Assembly: GCA_004553095.1 (NCBI GenBank)
Contig: SFMJ01000115.1
Location: 1-5,128, forward strand
DNA: 5,128 nt
Direction: 5' to 3'
DNA from: Bacteroidales bacterium
Lineage (GTDB): Bacteria; Bacteroidota; Bacteroidia; Bacteroidales; Muribaculaceae
Part shown: positions 1-5,097 of the stretch, piece after piece
Layout of the letters: each line of letters starts with the position of its first letter
How positions within the stretch are numbered: position 1 is the stretch's first letter
Notes under the pieces: model-generated
Database searches by the model: none
The model's input: only the letters and a program-made list of their open reading frames with translations
Told to the model about the DNA's origin: nothing
Position numbers and translations under genes: made by a program

Positions 1-21
1 AAAGCCTCATAAAAATTAACA

Positions 22-37
22 ACGGATTGTACGGATT
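22..37. repeat. ACGGATT word pair
   Basis: Two ACGGATT words start at 22 and 31, 9 bases apart, in the same word family as 5033-5059. The second word runs into the 20-base inverted-repeat unit at 35-54. Confidence 0.5.
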
Positions 38-54
38 TAAGGAACGCGCTCTAA
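35..54. repeat. 20-base inverted repeat, left unit
   Basis: These 20 bases, which include GGAACGCGCTCTAA, are the exact reverse complement of 3985-4004. Chance cannot plausibly explain a 20-base match within 5 kb. The match stops at both ends, so this is a short dispersed unit or an end sequence. The two units bracket the deacetylase, GNAT and GT4 genes, but no transposase or target-site duplication is visible. Confidence 0.8.
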
Positions 55-84
55 CGGACCTAATGTGCAAGGAGACGCGGCATC

Positions 85-344
85 AAACATCAGTAAAATC
101 CTGTTCATCAGTAGATAAAAAAACTGAAGACATCGCTCTTAGAGCGACAAGACTCTTTTTATTATTGTCTACTGATTTACCTGATTTACCTGAAGCCGGG
201 ACCGCGTAGCAAAGATCAGTTACATCAGTTAGATCTGAGGTTAAAAAATACAAAAGCGTATCGCTCTCCGAGCATCACAGTTTATTTTAATTTAACCACT
301 GATGACCCTGATTTTCCTGATGTTGAGACTGCGTAGCAAAGAAA
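85..344. repeat. Two-hairpin composite repeat, copy A
   Basis: This intergenic repeat of about 260 bases is about 90% identical by hand alignment to the one at 2511-2774. It consists of two imperfect hairpins. Hairpin I has left-arm words at 89 (ATCAG), 98 (ATCCT) and 107 (ATCAG), and right-arm words at 172 (CTGAT), 181 (CTGAT) and 190 (CTGAA). Its tip is a perfect 7-base stem, TCGCTCT (133-139) against AGAGCGA (141-147). Hairpin II has ATCAG-type words at 215, 224 and 233 and CTGAT words at 299, 308 and 317. Each set is spaced exactly 9 bases. The box GCGTAGCAAA follows each hairpin, at 204-213 and 331-340. A degraded box may precede hairpin I near 77-87. It fills most of the gene-free stretch downstream of the deacetylase. 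No reading frame in it looks real. Confidence 0.9.
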
Positions 345-367
345 ACATCCGAGTGCCGGGAGGTGGG

Positions 368-1081
368 CTATTTGAAATATAGCTCCATGTCTTTGAGGTT
401 CGCTCGCAAGAAGCCCGCCGGCAGGTCGCCGCTCCACGGCCGCCCGTTCACCGCCTTCGGCTCTACATACGCCGCCACGGCACGCCCCTTCGCCTCCAAC
501 TCTTCGGCCGATAACGAGGCCCGAGCCCCCATCAGCCAGTCCAACTTCCAATAATTATAATACCACATCCACACCGAATACTCCCATACCGTAGCTTCCG
601 CCGTTGCCAGATCCTTCCCCAAACGGCGTGTTGCCAGATGATCGCTCCATCCCTCGCCACGATGAGGCACAAACACATTATCCGGCGCCAACTCCTGTAT
701 TAGCCGCGCAAGACGGTTCACCTCCTCCGTAGGACGAGCGGCAATGTTGCCATCCTCGAAATCGAGAAAATGAATATGATCCTCCGGCACCCCGAGACAC
801 TTGGCAGATAAGAGCGTGAGCCGACGTCGTTGAGCGATGATCTCCTCGCTACTCACTATATCGTCGGCGATCGACTTGCCGCCACCGGTGAGGATAGCGA
901 CATGCGGTGGACGGCCGGCGGCGCAGAGGCGAGCGATAAGTCCCCCACAACCGATTGCCTCATCATCAGGATGAGGAGCCAAAAAGAGACACGAGCCGAT
1001 AGGCTCTATCTCGTCGAGATGGCGCATGCGATGACGCATCATCGCTACACGCACCGCTAAACAAATATCACGAAAACTCAT
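368..1081 (-). CDS. PIG-L/LmbE family zinc-dependent N-deacetylase
   Basis: This 237-residue protein belongs to the PIG-L/LmbE superfamily, which hydrolyses the N-acetyl group of GlcNAc-type sugars or related amides using one zinc ion. The family signature AxHPDDE is present as APHPDDEAIGCGG (residues 35-47): H37 and D40 are the expected zinc ligands and D39 the expected general base. The third zinc ligand is probably H148 in WSDHLATRR (145-153), the counterpart of the usual HxDH motif. A strongly aromatic stretch, WEYSVWMWYYNYW at 166-178, resembles the active-site rim of PIG-L proteins in polysaccharide clusters. It has no signal peptide, so it should act in the cytoplasm on a lipid-linked or nucleotide-linked sugar. 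The ATG at 1079-1081 starts the longest in-frame reading and leaves about 30 residues before the catalytic motif, which is normal. It is the last gene of the set in transcription order; downstream lies only repeat DNA. Confidence in family is high; the substrate is unknown. Confidence 0.93.
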   Translation of the reverse strand: MSFRDICLAVRVAMMRHRMRHLDEIEPIGSCLFLAPHPDDEAIGCGGLIARLCAAGRPPHVAILTGGGKSIADDIVSSEEIIAQRRRLTLLSAKCLGVPEDHIHFLDFEDGNIAARPTEEVNRLARLIQELAPDNVFVPHRGEGWSDHLATRRLGKDLATAEATVWEYSVWMWYYNYWKLDWLMGARASLSAEELEAKGRAVAAYVEPKAVNGRPWSGDLPAGFLRANLKDMELYFK

Positions 1082-1130
1082 AACAAAAAACGATAAAACC
1101 TATAAAAACACTGATAGCCCCGAGTTTATT

Positions 1131-1203
1131 TTTTTAACCACTGATAACCCTGATTACCCTGATGCCGAGCGGTGCGAATGTACTCACACCGATGCGTAGC
1201 AAA
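1131..1203. repeat. Solo right arm plus box of the hairpin repeat
   Basis: A TTTAACCA lead-in is followed by CTGAT words at 1141, 1150 and 1159 (exactly 9 bases apart), as in the right arm of hairpin II, and then by the box GCGTAGCAAA at 1194-1203. No matching left arm is seen upstream; an isolated CTGAT at 1111 may be a remnant. This is therefore a partial or decayed module in the gap between the GNAT and deacetylase genes. Confidence 0.75.
1170..1191. repeat. Small hairpin inserted in the repeat linker
   Basis: Bases 1170-1176 (CGGTGCG) pair with 1185-1191 (CACACCG), including one wobble pair, around an 8-base loop. It sits between the right arm and the box, where the full copies have only a few bases, so it looks like an insertion in the linker. 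No T-tract follows on either strand, so it is not a convincing terminator. Confidence 0.5.
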
Positions 1204-1205
1204 AA

Positions 1206-1222
1206 GATCATTTTCAATCATA
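1206..1222. repeat. AATCATT-family left arm
   Basis: Directly after the box at 1194-1203 there are two ATCAT words at 1207 and 1217, 10 bases apart. Bases 1207-1221 are the exact reverse complement of 5080-5094, inside the AATGATT array at the right end of the window. A box followed by a left arm matches the order in the ATCAG modules. The remainder of this gap, about 1223-1284, shows nothing I recognise. Confidence 0.6.
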
Positions 1223-1284
1223 CTCGACTCCGACTATCCACTCGGTTCAATGCCTATCTCAAGAATCGTTTCGTGGAGGGCAAA

Positions 1285-2313
1285 CTACTTAATTATCAAT
1301 GATTTAAAGTAAACAATTAATTTCTTGGCATAATAGGTAACAGATGGATTCTCGATCAGAAGTGAATTGACGAATGTCGAACCATCCGACCATCCCTCCT
1401 TATAAGTCTCATCGCCGCGAAGATGATCGAATTGCTTTAGTCCCTTTGCGATAGCACGTGCCATAAGATAATATAGGTGGACTTTTACCGGACTCTGTTT
1501 ACTAAATTCCGGATTGCCACAAGGCATATAATAATAGTAGACACCATTGTGTTCAAACCCAAGATGCCAAGCCACATGGCGATCGCCCGCCATCAGGGTC
1601 GAGAAATGCACCGGTCCATCGAGCGAGCAACACTCCATCAGGCGGCGATGAAATCCCGGCGCCTTATAGGCGTTAGGCCACTTACGGCTATGAAACTCCA
1701 TAAACGCCTTCCATGCCTCCTCCGGCACTTCACTGCCCGAGGCATACTCCACGAGATGCAGTTCGCCGATCTCATTGAGACGACGGATCTGCCGGCGTAT
1801 ATCGCCACGCAACTTGGTAGAGAAAGAGGCGAGCAACTGCTCCCCATCCTCAAAAGAGGAAATATCAATATTAGGACAGATCTCATCACGCCTCCAAGCC
1901 TCGGAATCGCCGACCATGTCGCTACGGATGCCATCCAGCCGAATCTCATCGGCGCCAAACTGTCGTAGAAACTCCGACAACTCGCTCCAAAACGCCTTCA
2001 GTTCCTCGACAGAAGGCGAATGGCTGAAGAGCGGATCATGATAATCATAATCCGAATAGCCGACAGGCACTATCGAATTGACAAACCCCTGCCGCCAATT
2101 GCGCCGCCACAACACCAGCGGCAACAGTGCCGAATTGCCACTCGTCGAACGAGCCTCAATCGGAATAGAGGAAAGCTTGCGGATAGGGGAATAAGTATCC
2201 ATCCACACCCTAACGAGAGTCGGATGGAAAAACACATGGCTATCAGCCGAGCGCATCCCGGCCTCCAACCGCTGCCGAAACACCCCCGGCTCCAAAATAA
2301 AAAACGTCCACAT
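1285..2313 (-). CDS. FemAB/BioF2-like GNAT acyltransferase (Acetyltransf_6 type)
   Basis: This 342-residue protein matches the cytoplasmic GNAT proteins of polysaccharide clusters that carry a BioF2-like (Acetyltransf_6) domain related to FemAB. Such proteins are thought to transfer an acyl or aminoacyl group to an amino group on a sugar or carrier; the substrate here is unknown. The first GNAT-like half covers roughly residues 1-150, including the aromatic GYSDYDYHDP (85-94). The second, best-conserved half runs from STKLRGDIRRQIRRL (165-179) through HSRKWPN (208-214) and GFEHNGVYYYYMP (252-264) to the family hallmark FDHLRGDETYKEGW (295-308). Length is typical. I placed the start at the ATG at 2311-2313 (MWTFFILEPG); the in-frame TTG at 2317-2319 would add only two residues. 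No Shine-Dalgarno is seen. It lies upstream of a PIG-L deacetylase, an arrangement that fits removal of one N-acyl group and addition of another, though this is inference. Confidence 0.86.
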   Translation of the reverse strand: MWTFFILEPGVFRQRLEAGMRSADSHVFFHPTLVRVWMDTYSPIRKLSSIPIEARSTSGNSALLPLVLWRRNWRQGFVNSIVPVGYSDYDYHDPLFSHSPSVEELKAFWSELSEFLRQFGADEIRLDGIRSDMVGDSEAWRRDEICPNIDISSFEDGEQLLASFSTKLRGDIRRQIRRLNEIGELHLVEYASGSEVPEEAWKAFMEFHSRKWPNAYKAPGFHRRLMECCSLDGPVHFSTLMAGDRHVAWHLGFEHNGVYYYYMPCGNPEFSKQSPVKVHLYYLMARAIAKGLKQFDHLRGDETYKEGWSDGSTFVNSLLIENPSVTYYAKKLIVYFKSLIIK

Positions 2314-2346
2314 AATCAAAAGAATAGAATATCATAATTCCCATCA

Positions 2347-2476
2347 ACCCACTCCGATGCGTAGCAAACATCAGTAAAATCGTGTTCATCAGTAGACAAC
2401 ACAAACTGTAGGATTTGCTATGCGAGCAACAATACTTTTTTTATTGTCTACTGATTAGCCTGATTTACCTGAAGCC
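2347..2476. repeat. Single hairpin-I module with box, diverged copy
   Basis: This is a lone, more diverged hairpin I directly before copy B. It starts with ACCCACTCC, which also precedes copy B (2492-2500), so the two are tandem units. The box is at 2359-2368. Left words are at 2370, 2379 and 2388 and right words at 2451, 2460 and 2469, all 9 bases apart. The tip differs in sequence from the other copies yet still forms a stem, TTGCT (2415-2419) against AGCAA (2425-2429). The linker after it (2477-2503) is longer than in copy A. Confidence 0.85.
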
Positions 2477-2510
2477 GACGACAACGCCCGTACCCACTCC
2501 TATGCGTAGC

Positions 2511-2774
2511 AAACATCAGTAAAATCCTGTTCATCAGTAGATAAAAAAGAACTGAAGAATTTGTTCTTCGAGCGACAAGACTCTTTTTATTATTGTCTAC
2601 TGATTTACCTGATTTTCCTGAAACCGGGACTGCGTAGCAAAAATCAGTTCAATCAGTAAGAATCTGAGGTTCAAAAAATACAAAAGCGTATCGCTCTACG
2701 AACATCACAGTTTATTTTAATTTAACCACTGATAGTCCTGATTACCCTGATGTTGAGACTGCGTAGCAAAGAAA
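2511..2774. repeat. Two-hairpin composite repeat, copy B
   Basis: This second full copy of the composite lies in the gap between the GT4 and GNAT genes, in the same orientation as copy A. Hairpin I words are at 2515, 2524 and 2533 (left) and 2600, 2609 and 2618 (right). Hairpin II words are at 2643, 2652 and 2662 (left) and 2729, 2738 and 2747 (right). Spacing is 9 bases everywhere except one step of 10. The boxes GCGTAGCAAA are at 2504-2513 (before), 2632-2641 (between) and 2761-2770 (after). By hand alignment I count about 19 substitutions and a few single-base gaps against copy A. Most substitutions fall in hairpin tips or in the bases between words. Confidence 0.9.
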
Positions 2775-2831
2775 ATCCGTGAAAATCCGCGTCAATCCGT
2801 GGTTGACTTTCCCGGTGTCGATCCGTGGTTA
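2775..2831. repeat. ATCCGT word array abutting the GT4 stop codon
   Basis: ATCCGT-type words start at 2775, 2785 and 2795 (10-base spacing), followed by GTGGTTG, then a further ATCCGTGGTTA at 2821-2831. The array begins right after the box at 2761-2770. The last word contains TTA at 2829-2831, which is the TAA stop codon of the GT4 gene read on the minus strand. It is the reverse-complement form of the ACGGATT words at 22-37 and 5033-5059. Confidence 0.75.
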
Positions 2832-3926
2832 TAGAAGATCTCGGAGGATATCGAGGTATTGAGAAGTAATCTGCTGCCACGAGAACATCATCCGATTCTC
2901 AAAGTTCCCCTTGCCGATCCTTCCGATCTCCTCAGGATGATCCGCCAGATGACACAACACCTCGCACAACTCATCCTCCGTGCGGAAAATGAACCCACCC
3001 TCATGACCATCGAGCAGCTCCGGGGCAATTCCAACAGGCGTGCTTAACACCACCTTGCCCATGACATACGGCTCGACGATCGACTGCCCGAATGTCTCCC
3101 GATTGCTTGACACCACGGCGATGTTCACCCTCCGATAGAGCTCCTTCACCTCAGCCTTGCTGCAATGCCCCGGCATTATGACTCGATCGCCAATGCCGAG
3201 CGAAGAAGCCAGCTGCTTGACTTGATCTCTCAGCGGACCCTCACCCGGAAGGATCACCACCGAATCTCGATCTCCCCTCAGCGACACATACTTCGCAAAC
3301 GCCCGGACTATCATATCCTGACGCTTACCCTCACGAAACTGCGCCGGAAAGATCAAAGAAAGATGAGCATCCCGAGCATACTCCCATTCATCGCTGAAAT
3401 AGCCATCATCGATGCCTAACGGTAATAGAGAAGTCTTATACCTCGCCAATGGGAAAACATCTCGGGTATACTTACAAGAGCATATCACCCGATCAGCCAT
3501 AAGACATAAAATCGGATTCAACAGCAACAGTGCCAACCATCTCTTATGCCGAGAATTATGTCTGAAACCATGGACCGTATAGACCAACTTAACACGCCTA
3601 CGGCCCAACAGAGACAACTTCACGGCATAACAAAGAGCCAGCTCCCAGTTGGTCTGCACATGTATTATGTCAATATCATTAGCTACTACATACTCTCTTA
3701 ATTGCTTAATATGCTGGCGGGGAGTGGCATGATACTCAAGTTTCTGAAGGTTAAGTATTGGAATTTGAGCTTCCCTAACCCGATCTATCAATCCATTCTC
3801 TTGTTCAAGACTGCTAATTACACCGAAAGTTTGATCGTTCTGAATTTTAAGGTTATAAATTTGGTCTGTAGCAAGTGCACTAATTCCTATCCCCGATTCC
3901 GTAAAAAATAGTATATTCATCGACAT
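2829..3926 (-). CDS. Family 4 (GT-B) glycosyltransferase
   Basis: This 365-residue protein is a retaining GT-B glycosyltransferase of the GT4/Glycos_transf_1 type, expected to add a sugar to a lipid-linked or growing glycan at the cytoplasmic face of the inner membrane. The N-terminal, acceptor-side Rossmann domain (residues 1-170) begins ILFFTESGIGISA and contains DIIHVQTNWE (86-95) and YTVHGFRHN (116-124). The C-terminal donor-side domain (about 188-340) has the FPAQFREGKRQD strand-loop (193-204), PGEGPLRD (227-234) and the signature E277-x7-E285 in RETFGQSIVEPYVMGK (276-291), which binds the nucleotide sugar. Length and domain order are normal. Two in-frame ATGs exist at 3926 and 3920; the second gives MNILFF and is equally possible. 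No Shine-Dalgarno is present. The 5' end is AT-rich (70 GC of 180 bases in 3721-3900) and the 3' part GC-rich (104 of 180 in 2941-3120). The stop codon lies inside a repeat word. Exact sugar specificity is unknown. Confidence 0.93.
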   Translation of the reverse strand: MSMNILFFTESGIGISALATDQIYNLKIQNDQTFGVISSLEQENGLIDRVREAQIPILNLQKLEYHATPRQHIKQLREYVVANDIDIIHVQTNWELALCYAVKLSLLGRRRVKLVYTVHGFRHNSRHKRWLALLLLNPILCLMADRVICSCKYTRDVFPLARYKTSLLPLGIDDGYFSDEWEYARDAHLSLIFPAQFREGKRQDMIVRAFAKYVSLRGDRDSVVILPGEGPLRDQVKQLASSLGIGDRVIMPGHCSKAEVKELYRRVNIAVVSSNRETFGQSIVEPYVMGKVVLSTPVGIAPELLDGHEGGFIFRTEDELCEVLCHLADHPEEIGRIGKGNFENRMMFSWQQITSQYLDILRDLL

Positions 3927-3951
3927 CGTTTCGTTTCAAAAAAATAGCGTT

Positions 3952-3959
3952 CAAAAATA
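3952..3959 (-). promoter_or_regulatory. Possible Bacteroidota -7 element upstream of the GT4 gene
   Basis: Read on the minus strand, these bases are TATTTTTG, an exact match to the Bacteroidota -7 motif TAnnTTTG, ending 25 bases before the ATG at 3926. That position would give a short leader. I see no good TTTG at the -33 position, and the region is A/T-rich, so a chance match is quite possible. Confidence 0.25.
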
Positions 3960-3984
3960 AATCGTTCCACATATCCATACTATC

Positions 3985-4004
3985 TTAGAGCGCGTTCCTT
4001 AAAT
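3985..4004. repeat. 20-base inverted repeat, right unit
   Basis: This is the exact reverse complement of 35-54. It lies in the 113-base gap between the GT2 and GT4 genes. The adjoining ten bases TCTTAGAGCG (3983-3992) also occur at 137-146, in the hairpin tip of composite copy A, which hints at a shared origin of these elements. Confidence 0.8.
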
Positions 4005-4010
4005 TTTTGG

Positions 4011-4027
4011 GGTCGTAGAGGTCGTAG
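4011..4027. repeat. GTCGTAG 9-base-period pair
   Basis: GTCGTAG occurs at 4012-4018 and 4021-4027, a 9-base step, just downstream of the GT2 stop codon on the minus strand. The spacing matches the other word arrays although the word differs. Confidence 0.45.
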
Positions 4028-4039
4028 CCTTGAGTAAAA

Positions 4040-4954
4040 TTATTTTTTCAAAAACTTATTTAGAATAAAATCGGGCGCAACAGAGAGTATTAATAGCGAC
4101 CATGCTTTCATATTTGATGGCTTGAACTTTATAGCCATAGCTGCACAACGAAATGCCGGCAAACGCAAACCACAGTTTAAATTAATCACTCCTTTCATCT
4201 TATACCAGAAAGAGACATACTCCTTGACACCCTTATCCGGAAATTCTTTGGCGAGTTGGATAAGAGCGACGCCTACGGCATCATTGGTAGAGCGTAGGTC
4301 GGCAGGGACCTCCCTTGTCGGGCCGGTGGTGGGAGTATAATATTGAGCTACTACACGCCTGCTATATGCGATCTGATAACGGCAAGCCAGCCGGGCCCAC
4401 GTCAGCAAATCTTCACCCGAAACGATACCTACCGGGAAGCCTTCCACAACCTCAAGAGCACTCTTGCGGGCCATGACTATCGATGTCCAAAGAGGTGGAT
4501 GAGATGTTGAAGCCACATGAAAATAATTAGTTAGTACACCATCTTCTTCCGAGAATGGCATGTTACGAAGTATCAGCGGAGAAACCTTGCCAAATTCATC
4601 GATAAACTCATAACCGGTAGCAAAGACATCACACTGCGGATATTTCTGCGTAAGCTCAACCTGTGTTTGTAGGTAGTTCTCTCGCCAGATATCATCCCCA
4701 TCGAGCAGGGCGACGAACTCGCCGCGGGCCTCGGCGATGCCGCGATTGCGAGCCGCTGAAACGCCGGCATTCTCCTGACGGATCAGCCGGATGCGCGGAT
4801 CGTCGAAACTCTCCACGACAGCCGCGCTGCCATCGCGGCTCCCATCATCCACGACCACAACCTCAAAATTGCGATAGCTCTGCGCCAGCACCGACTCCAA
4901 AGTTCGCCCAATCAGCGCCTCCTTATTGTAAAGTGGAATAACTACTGAAATCAT
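4040..4954 (-). CDS. Family 2 (GT-A) glycosyltransferase
   Basis: This 304-residue protein is a cytoplasmic GT2 glycosyltransferase that would transfer a sugar from a nucleotide-sugar donor to a growing surface glycan; donor and acceptor cannot be told from sequence. It opens with the family N-terminus MISVVIPLYNKE. The nucleotide-binding DDGS is at residues 36-39, the ENAGVSAARNRG stretch at 61-72, and the metal-binding DGDD (DXD motif) at 85-88. A GED at 180-182 sits where the general-base Asp/Glu region is usual. The last ~70 residues are basic and hydrophobic, without a clear membrane helix. The length is normal for the family. I chose the ATG at 4952-4954 because translation then starts exactly at the conserved MISVVIP; an in-frame TTG at 4964-4966 would add four residues (VFS after the initiator) with no family support. 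No Shine-Dalgarno is seen. The 5' part is GC-rich (118 of 180 bases in 4681-4860) and the 3' part AT-rich (73 of 180 in 4081-4260). It is the first gene of the set in transcription order. Confidence 0.93.
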   Translation of the reverse strand: MISVVIPLYNKEALIGRTLESVLAQSYRNFEVVVVDDGSRDGSAAVVESFDDPRIRLIRQENAGVSAARNRGIAEARGEFVALLDGDDIWRENYLQTQVELTQKYPQCDVFATGYEFIDEFGKVSPLILRNMPFSEEDGVLTNYFHVASTSHPPLWTSIVMARKSALEVVEGFPVGIVSGEDLLTWARLACRYQIAYSRRVVAQYYTPTTGPTREVPADLRSTNDAVGVALIQLAKEFPDKGVKEYVSFWYKMKGVINLNCGLRLPAFRCAAMAIKFKPSNMKAWSLLILSVAPDFILNKFLKK

Positions 4955-4959
4955 AGAAA

Positions 4960-4979
4960 AAACCAAGTTTTATTGGTTT
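4960..4979 (-). promoter_or_regulatory. Leader hairpin next to the GT2 start codon
   Basis: Bases 4960-4966 (AAACCAA) pair perfectly with 4973-4979 (TTGGTTT) around a 6-base loop. On the minus-strand transcript the stem is followed by a T-run and then, five bases from the stem, the ATG at 4954. It could affect initiation or act as a weak terminator, but only two pairs are G-C, so the stem is weak. Confidence 0.3.
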
Positions 4980-5006
4980 ATGAGTTTATCAGTTTATCAG
5001 TTGACA
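4976..5006. repeat. Tandem GTTTATCA repeat
   Basis: An 8-base unit is repeated as GTTTATGA (4976-4983), GTTTATCA (4984-4991) and GTTTATCA (4992-4999), then decays into GTTGACA. It contains two ATCAG words 8 bases apart, so it is probably a relative of the ATCAG arms. It lies just upstream of the GT2 gene. Confidence 0.7.
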
Positions 5007-5032
5007 AAAACCGACTCAGAGAGAATTTGACC

Positions 5033-5059
5033 ACGGATTTTACGGATTTACACGGATTT
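5033..5059. repeat. ACGGATTT word array
   Basis: ACGGATTT occurs at 5033, 5042 and 5052 (steps of 9 and 10). Preceded by ACC, it is the reverse-complement form of the ATCCGT array at 2775-2831, so it is a member of the same family in the opposite orientation. Confidence 0.75.
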
Positions 5060-5068
5060 CTTTTTCGC

Positions 5069-5097
5069 AATGATTTTAAATGATTGAAAATGATTTT
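5069..5097. repeat. AATGATT word array with possible truncated box
   Basis: AATGATT occurs at 5069, 5079 and 5089, exactly 10 bases apart. After a linker of about 27 bases the window ends in GCGT at 5125-5128, which could be the first four bases of another GCGTAGCAAA box. A right arm, a linker and then a box would match the order at 1131-1203. Confidence 0.7.

Noticed and set aside
133..165. Intrinsic terminator downstream of the deacetylase gene
   Set aside because: The 7-base stem is good, but on the minus strand the T-run begins about 14 bases after it. The same sequence recurs as part of the repeat, so I do not call a terminator.
27..209. Plus-strand reading frame of 60 codons
   Set aside because: It lies almost wholly in the repeat, has no family resemblance, and its residues simply translate the repeated words.
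85..344. CRISPR array
   Set aside because: The repeated words are only 5-8 bases, spaced 8-10 bases and arranged as inverted arms; there are no 25-45 base direct repeats with unique spacers and no cas genes.
1082..1130. Promoter upstream of the deacetylase gene
   Set aside because: The minus strand has TAGGTTTT, which misses the last base of TAnnTTTG, and no clear -33 element is present.
1477..1968. Plus-strand reading frame of 163 codons opposite the GNAT gene
   Set aside because: It is antisense to a clearly conserved protein and has no recognisable domain of its own.
35..4004. Composite transposon defined by the 20-base inverted repeats
   Set aside because: There is no transposase, no target-site duplication, and the enclosed genes are an ordinary part of the glycan gene set.
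4663..4941. Plus-strand reading frame opposite the GT2 catalytic region
   Set aside because: It is rich in Arg, Pro and Ser as expected for the shadow of a GC-rich coding stretch; the DDGS and DGDD motifs lie on the other strand.
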